From Methylosarcina fibrata AML-C10 (GTDB taxonomy: Bacteria; Pseudomonadota; Gammaproteobacteria; Methylococcales; Methylomonadaceae), in NCBI RefSeq assembly GCF_000372865.1, contig NZ_KB889965.1, positions 3,393,450-3,457,449 on the forward strand: a stretch of 64,000 nucleotides of DNA. Direction: 5' to 3'. Below the pieces are notes generated by a model. The model was given only the letters and a program-made list of their open reading frames with translations, was not told the DNA's origin and searched no databases. The translations under genes and the position numbers were made by a program. The number at the start of each line of letters is the position of its first letter. Position 1 is the stretch's first letter. This document shows positions 60,323-64,000 of the stretch, piece by piece.

Positions 60323-60749
60323 GGGAGGTCCTCCTAATAGTCAAACGAAAAGGCTAAGTCGGAATCATTTTTGCCCCTGGATTTTTCCGAATAAAGCCGG
60401 CAAACGGTATTCAATTACTGTATAAAAAAGTTTAAAGAAGCGGGGGCGTGAATTCATCCGTCAAACATCACGATTTCCATGGAGCACTTGTCCCTATGGA
60501 ATCGGGTAAAAAGTCCTGCTCTTTACCAATTTCGGTATGCCGAGCCGATGCCGAAATTCGACTGAAAGAAATAAAGCGCAAGGAGGTATGGCATCGGATA
60601 TGGTATGGTAACTTCAGGGCATGTCACCGGAAGCACTCGAAAAGGAGCTCGGCGCCATGGCAGGCCGGCTTACAGAACGAAAGCCGGAACGGGTTACTCT
60701 TTAAGTAATGCCGGAGTCAATATTTTCGGGCGACAGAGGATCGACAGTG
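60323..60749. other. Divergent promoter region of the propeller and isomerase genes
   Basis: About 430 bp between divergent starts. Two short plus-strand frames (60448 and 60605) lack ribosome-binding sites and family character, so neither is called. TTCAATTACTGTATAAAA near 60410 could contribute a -10 box. GTG or TTG starts upstream of 60750 are in frame with the isomerase but precede its signal peptide. Confidence 0.45.
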
Positions 60750-63140
60750 ATGAAATATCCGATGCTATTTGTTTTTCTCGTATTTGCCGGCTGCGCCTCC
60801 CTGGTTTACCAAACCAGGGACTGGGAAACGTTGTATGGCCCGGCCGCACCCAAACCTAGATTGCTGACGGAGGAAGAAGCCGGACAGGAACACCGGCAGA
60901 ACAAGGTCTCTTTTTACCGGGACGTCAAGCCGATACTGGATTCCCGTTGCGTCGTCTGCCACGGCTGTTACGATGCGCCCTGCCAGTTGAAACTCGGTTC
61001 CATCGAAGGAATCGACCGGGGCGCCAGCAAAAACAAGGTCTACGACTTTGCCCGCCTGAAGGCCGCGGCCCCTACCCGGCTTTACATCGATGCCAAGGAT
61101 ACCGCCGGCTGGCGGCAGAAAGGTTTTTACCCGGTGTTGAACGAACGCCTCGATTCGGCAGAAGCCAATCTGGAGAATTCGATGCTGGCTCAGCTCATTC
61201 GGTTAAAACGCAGCCATCCGCAGCCGGTCTCGGGAAAGCTCGACGAGAATTTCGATCTCGAATTCGGACGCACGCTGCAATGTCCGTCGATGGATGAGCT
61301 CCCGAAATTTCAGCACGAGCATCCTCAATGGGGCATGCCTTACGCGATGCCCGGTTTATCACAAAAAGAAGAAATCACCCTGCTGCAATGGCTCCGGGAA
61401 GGCGCGAAAGCCGAGCCGCTGCCGCCTCTGCCGAACCGGTCCGCGGCCGCGGTCGACAAATGGGAGCGTTATTTCAACGGCCCGACCCCCAAACAGAAAC
61501 TCGTGTCGCGCTATATTTACGAGCATCTGTTCATCGGGCATCTTCATTTCCAGGGCCATCCGGGGCAGGAATTTTTCAGGCTGGTACGCTCTCTGACGCC
61601 GCCGGGCCGGCCCATCGAGGAAATCAGGACGGTCCGGCCATACGACGACCCCGGCCCCGTCTTTTATTACCGGCTGAGGCCTGTGACCGAAACGGTGGTC
61701 GACAAGATTCATTTCGCTTACGAATTGAGCGACCGGAAGATGGAACGCTATGACGAATTGTTCTTCGAGCCGGACTATCCGGTCACCGGCCTGCCTTCGT
61801 ACCGGCCCGAAGTCGCGGCGAATCCGTTCAGAGCCTTTATCGAATTGCCGCTTGAATCCAAATACCGGTTCCTGCTGGACGATGCCGAGTACTTCGTGAA
61901 CGGATTCATCAAAGGCCCCGTATGTCGCGGCGAAATCGCCACCGAAAGCATCCGGGACCAGTTCTGGGTGGTCTTCACCCAGCCCGGTCATTTTTCTCCG
62001 AAAAAAGTGGCCGAAGCCCTGGCCAAAAACAACCAACTGCTGGGACTGCCCGGCGAAGAAGGCGACCGGATCGGGCTCTTGGGTTGGGCCAAGTACGATG
62101 CTTTCGGCAAGGAATATCTCCGGAAGAAAGATGCTTTCATCAATCTTCTTCTGGCCAAGGATCAAGGATTCGGACTGCCGAATATCTGGGACGGGGACGG
62201 CGATAATACCAACGCGGCGCTGACCATTTTTCGGCATTTCGACAGCGCCACCGTGACCCGGGGACTGATCGGCGCTACCCCGCTCACCGCGTGGGTCATC
62301 GATTATCCGATTTTCGAACGGCTGCATTACCTTCTGGTCGCCGGCTTCAACGTCTACGGCACGGCGGGGCATCAACTCGCCAGCCGGACCTATATGGACC
62401 TTTTGCGCCAGGACGGCGAAGACAATTTCCTGCGCTTCATGCCCGCGATGCAGCGGCAAACGATCTACGATAGCTGGTACCTGGGCAGGAACGGATTGCG
62501 CACGGCGGACGCCTTGTTCAGTATCGGTCATGAGACCCGGATCCGGTTCAGGACCACCGAGTATCAAAAGGAATTTTTCGACCAGGTCAGGGACAGGCTG
62601 GGCAAGGCGGCAGGACCTCTCGACGCCATGAATGATTGCCGGCAGGAAGACTGCGTCCGGCCGGGCACGACGCCCCGGCAACATCAGGTCGACCGCGAAC
62701 TGCGCCGACTCGCCCGATTGCAGGGACTGGAACTCGGCGCCCTGCCGGAAATGTCCCTGCTGCGGGTTAAAACAGGCGAACCCGAAGAAGACCTGGTCTA
62801 TACCCTGCTCGTCGACAAGGCCTACAGCAATCTGTCGAAACTGATCCGCGAAGGCTCCAGCCGGCTGCCCGAAAAGGACAAGCTTACGGTCGTTCCGGGT
62901 TTTGTCGGAAGCTATCCGAATTTCTTTTTCAGCGTGGAAAAAGAACGGCTGGGCGAGTTTGTCGATGCCATCCGCACCGCCCGGAGCCAGGCCGATCTGG
63001 AAGCTTTATACAGCCGGTTCGGCATCCGCCGCACCCATCCCGATCTCTGGCGCCAGTCCGACTGGTTTAATCAACAACATGAAAAATACCGGGGTCTCCA
63101 GGCCGGTCTACTCGATCTGAGCCGGTACGAGAATCTGTAA
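60750..63140 (+). CDS. cti: Fatty acid cis/trans isomerase, haem-containing periplasmic lipoprotein
   Basis: A 796-residue protein. ATG 60750 opens directly into a lipoprotein-like signal (MKYPMLFVFLVFAGC). The haem c site is CVVCH (about residues 67-71), as in Cti, which converts cis to trans unsaturated fatty acids in membranes under solvent or heat stress. The remainder matches the long Cti core (PYAMPGLSQKEEITLLQWLREGA, DGDNTNAALTIFRHFDSATV). The frame upstream to 60708 adds 14 residues in front of the signal and is rejected. No c-type maturation gene is near. Convergent with nirK. Confidence 0.9.
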   Translation: MKYPMLFVFLVFAGCASLVYQTRDWETLYGPAAPKPRLLTEEEAGQEHRQNKVSFYRDVKPILDSRCVVCHGCYDAPCQLKLGSIEGIDRGASKNKVYDFARLKAAAPTRLYIDAKDTAGWRQKGFYPVLNERLDSAEANLENSMLAQLIRLKRSHPQPVSGKLDENFDLEFGRTLQCPSMDELPKFQHEHPQWGMPYAMPGLSQKEEITLLQWLREGAKAEPLPPLPNRSAAAVDKWERYFNGPTPKQKLVSRYIYEHLFIGHLHFQGHPGQEFFRLVRSLTPPGRPIEEIRTVRPYDDPGPVFYYRLRPVTETVVDKIHFAYELSDRKMERYDELFFEPDYPVTGLPSYRPEVAANPFRAFIELPLESKYRFLLDDAEYFVNGFIKGPVCRGEIATESIRDQFWVVFTQPGHFSPKKVAEALAKNNQLLGLPGEEGDRIGLLGWAKYDAFGKEYLRKKDAFINLLLAKDQGFGLPNIWDGDGDNTNAALTIFRHFDSATVTRGLIGATPLTAWVIDYPIFERLHYLLVAGFNVYGTAGHQLASRTYMDLLRQDGEDNFLRFMPAMQRQTIYDSWYLGRNGLRTADALFSIGHETRIRFRTTEYQKEFFDQVRDRLGKAAGPLDAMNDCRQEDCVRPGTTPRQHQVDRELRRLARLQGLELGALPEMSLLRVKTGEPEEDLVYTLLVDKAYSNLSKLIREGSSRLPEKDKLTVVPGFVGSYPNFFFSVEKERLGEFVDAIRTARSQADLEALYSRFGIRRTHPDLWRQSDWFNQQHEKYRGLQAGLLDLSRYENL

Positions 63141-63175
63141 TCCGGGCCTGTTTGCACGGCGTGCAATCGCCCGGA
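63141..63175. terminator. Nested hairpin between convergent cti and nirK
   Basis: TCCGGGC (63141-63147) pairs with GCCCGGA (63169-63175), and inside it TTGCAC (63152-63157) pairs with GTGCAA (63161-63166). It begins one base after the cti stop and lies 25 bp beyond the nirK stop, so it can serve both. No T run follows. Confidence 0.6.
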
Positions 63176-63200
63176 CAATAAGGAAAATCAGCCGATTCGG

Positions 63201-64000
63201 TTAGAGTTTCTCTACGATCAATTCCGCCAGTGCGCCTTTGTCGATCGAGCGCGTCAGGCTGTGGTCGACCAGCAGATATTTACCGGGGACTTCGGCGGTA
63301 AATTCGATCATGACGGCCGAGCCTGGAGCGATCACGGTCGTTTGAACGTTATTCAGCGGCGGGTTGGTAAGCGCGCCTTCGGAATAAAGATTGTCGAAGA
63401 TTTCGCCGATGACGTGAAAATTCGATGCAATGTGCGACCCCACGCCGACGAACAGCCGAATCTTTTCGCCCACTTTGGCTTTCATCGCGCGGTCGCCGCT
63501 CAGCGAACCGACCCGGCCGTTGAATAGAAAATACTCCGGTTTTTCATCCAGCAGTTTTTCTTTACTGAACGCCTGCAAACCTTTGTCGCCGAATTTGCCG
63601 GCCGTGTAAAACTCGCCCTGCATGATGTAAAACTCGCGGTCGACCCTGGGCAGGCCCGCTTCGGGCTCGACCAGGATCAGGCCGTACATGCCGTTGGCGA
63701 TATGCGTCGGCGCATGCGGGCTGGCGCAGTGGTAGACGTAAATGCCGGGCCGGGTGGCCTGGAAACGGAAGCGTTTTTCTTCGCCCTGGCCGACCTGCGT
63801 CAACGGCGCGCCGCCGCCGGGGCCGATAACGGCATGGAGATCGATGGAGTGAGCCGAATGTCCGGCGGCGCTGTGCTCTGCCGAAGCATGCTCGTCGTGC
63901 CCCTGATGGACCGCGCCGGGTTTACCGTGGCTCAAGCGTATTTCGACCTGATCTCCGGCTCGCGCGCGGATGAAGGGAGCGGGCACCTTGCCGTTGTAAG
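63201..64000 (-). CDS. nirK: Copper-containing nitrite reductase, C-terminal part (start beyond window)
   Basis: The frame is open to the right edge, so the N-terminus is missing. It encodes a two-cupredoxin NO-forming nitrite reductase. Type 1 copper ligands are in DLHAV and YHCASPHAPTHIANGM (His, Cys, His, Met). Type 2 copper ligands are His in DLHAV-type strand, YHC, and VDHSLTRSIDKG of the last strand. Ahead of DLHAV a histidine/alanine-rich segment (HQGHDEHASAEHSAAGHS) is inserted where most NirK have a short loop. It reduces nitrite in the periplasm, in denitrification or nitrite detoxification. The missing start prevents a check of the export signal. Confidence 0.88.
   Translation of the reverse strand, partial: YNGKVPAPFIRARAGDQVEIRLSHGKPGAVHQGHDEHASAEHSAAGHSAHSIDLHAVIGPGGGAPLTQVGQGEEKRFRFQATRPGIYVYHCASPHAPTHIANGMYGLILVEPEAGLPRVDREFYIMQGEFYTAGKFGDKGLQAFSKEKLLDEKPEYFLFNGRVGSLSGDRAMKAKVGEKIRLFVGVGSHIASNFHVIGEIFDNLYSEGALTNPPLNNVQTTVIAPGSAVMIEFTAEVPGKYLLVDHSLTRSIDKGALAELIVEKL

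Noticed and set aside
61359-62684. A 441-codon open frame on the minus strand
   Set aside because: It is antisense to the well-supported cti gene, and its translation shows no family motif.

Overview
The window is a chromosomal segment of a gammaproteobacterium. The best internal clue is the divergent block rsmI / lpoA-yraN-diaA (37.5-41.3 kb), an order known from many Gammaproteobacteria. The mix of a copper nitrite reductase, a haem fatty-acid cis/trans isomerase, a POT peptide transporter and a GEMM riboswitch gene fits an environmental, possibly methylotrophic, member of the class. No pmo, mxa or 16S gene is present, so the genus cannot be fixed.

Layout. 0-4.3 kb: an IS4-family transposase cut by the window edge, an unrecognised ORF directly behind it, then the control and integration module of an integrative element (excisionase-like HTH, winged-helix protein, second HTH with cysteine pairs, tyrosine recombinase). 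4.4-14.7 kb: a defence block in one direction with several 4-nt start/stop overlaps: ImmA/IrrE metallopeptidase plus DUF4411 PIN-like protein, hsdM, a DUF1016/YhcG nuclease, hsdS, a 22-codon zeta-toxin remnant, its presumed small partner gene, hsdR, and a membrane-anchored small protein. 14.8-16.5 kb: a 168-bp MITE-like element and a complete IS5-family element whose transposase carries two frameshifts. 16.6-25.2 kb: two large convergent genes that look like further defence or genome-maintenance genes: a RecD-like helicase with a C-terminal nuclease-like domain, and a protein joining an Hsp90/sacsin-type GHKL ATPase to an SF1 helicase. A decayed IntI-like recombinase tail (25.5 kb) and tRNA-Thr(CGT) close this accessory region.

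26-41.3 kb is ordinary chromosome: a DUF4124-SDR-CPXCG cluster with a POT transporter upstream, an AT-rich 0.7-kb gap with two diverged copies of a DnaA-box-containing repeat, a MoxR-DUF58-DUF4381-BatA-BatBC operon, an epimerase and a glycosyltransferase, and diaA-yraN-lpoA divergent from rsmI.

42.9-49.2 kb, perhaps to 51.8 kb, is an integron gene-cassette array with no integrase next to it. At least six convincing attC sites, plus three degraded ones, separate short cassettes encoding an FRG-domain protein, small unknown proteins, an intact HicBA pair, a second HicBA pair whose toxin is frameshifted at the catalytic histidine, an OB-fold secreted protein, a FAD monooxygenase, a HAD phosphatase, a membrane protein and an NTF2-like protein.

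50.6-64 kb holds mostly envelope genes: a secreted protein controlled by a cyclic-di-GMP-I (GEMM) riboswitch with an overlapping terminator, a Tat-exported DUF882 peptidase and an L,D-transpeptidase, two secreted beta-propeller proteins, a KGG-repeat stress protein built on 75-bp tandem repeats, a periplasmic cis/trans fatty acid isomerase, and a NirK-type nitrite reductase with a histidine-rich insertion that runs off the right edge. Domain names below come from recognition of motifs by eye; no search was run.
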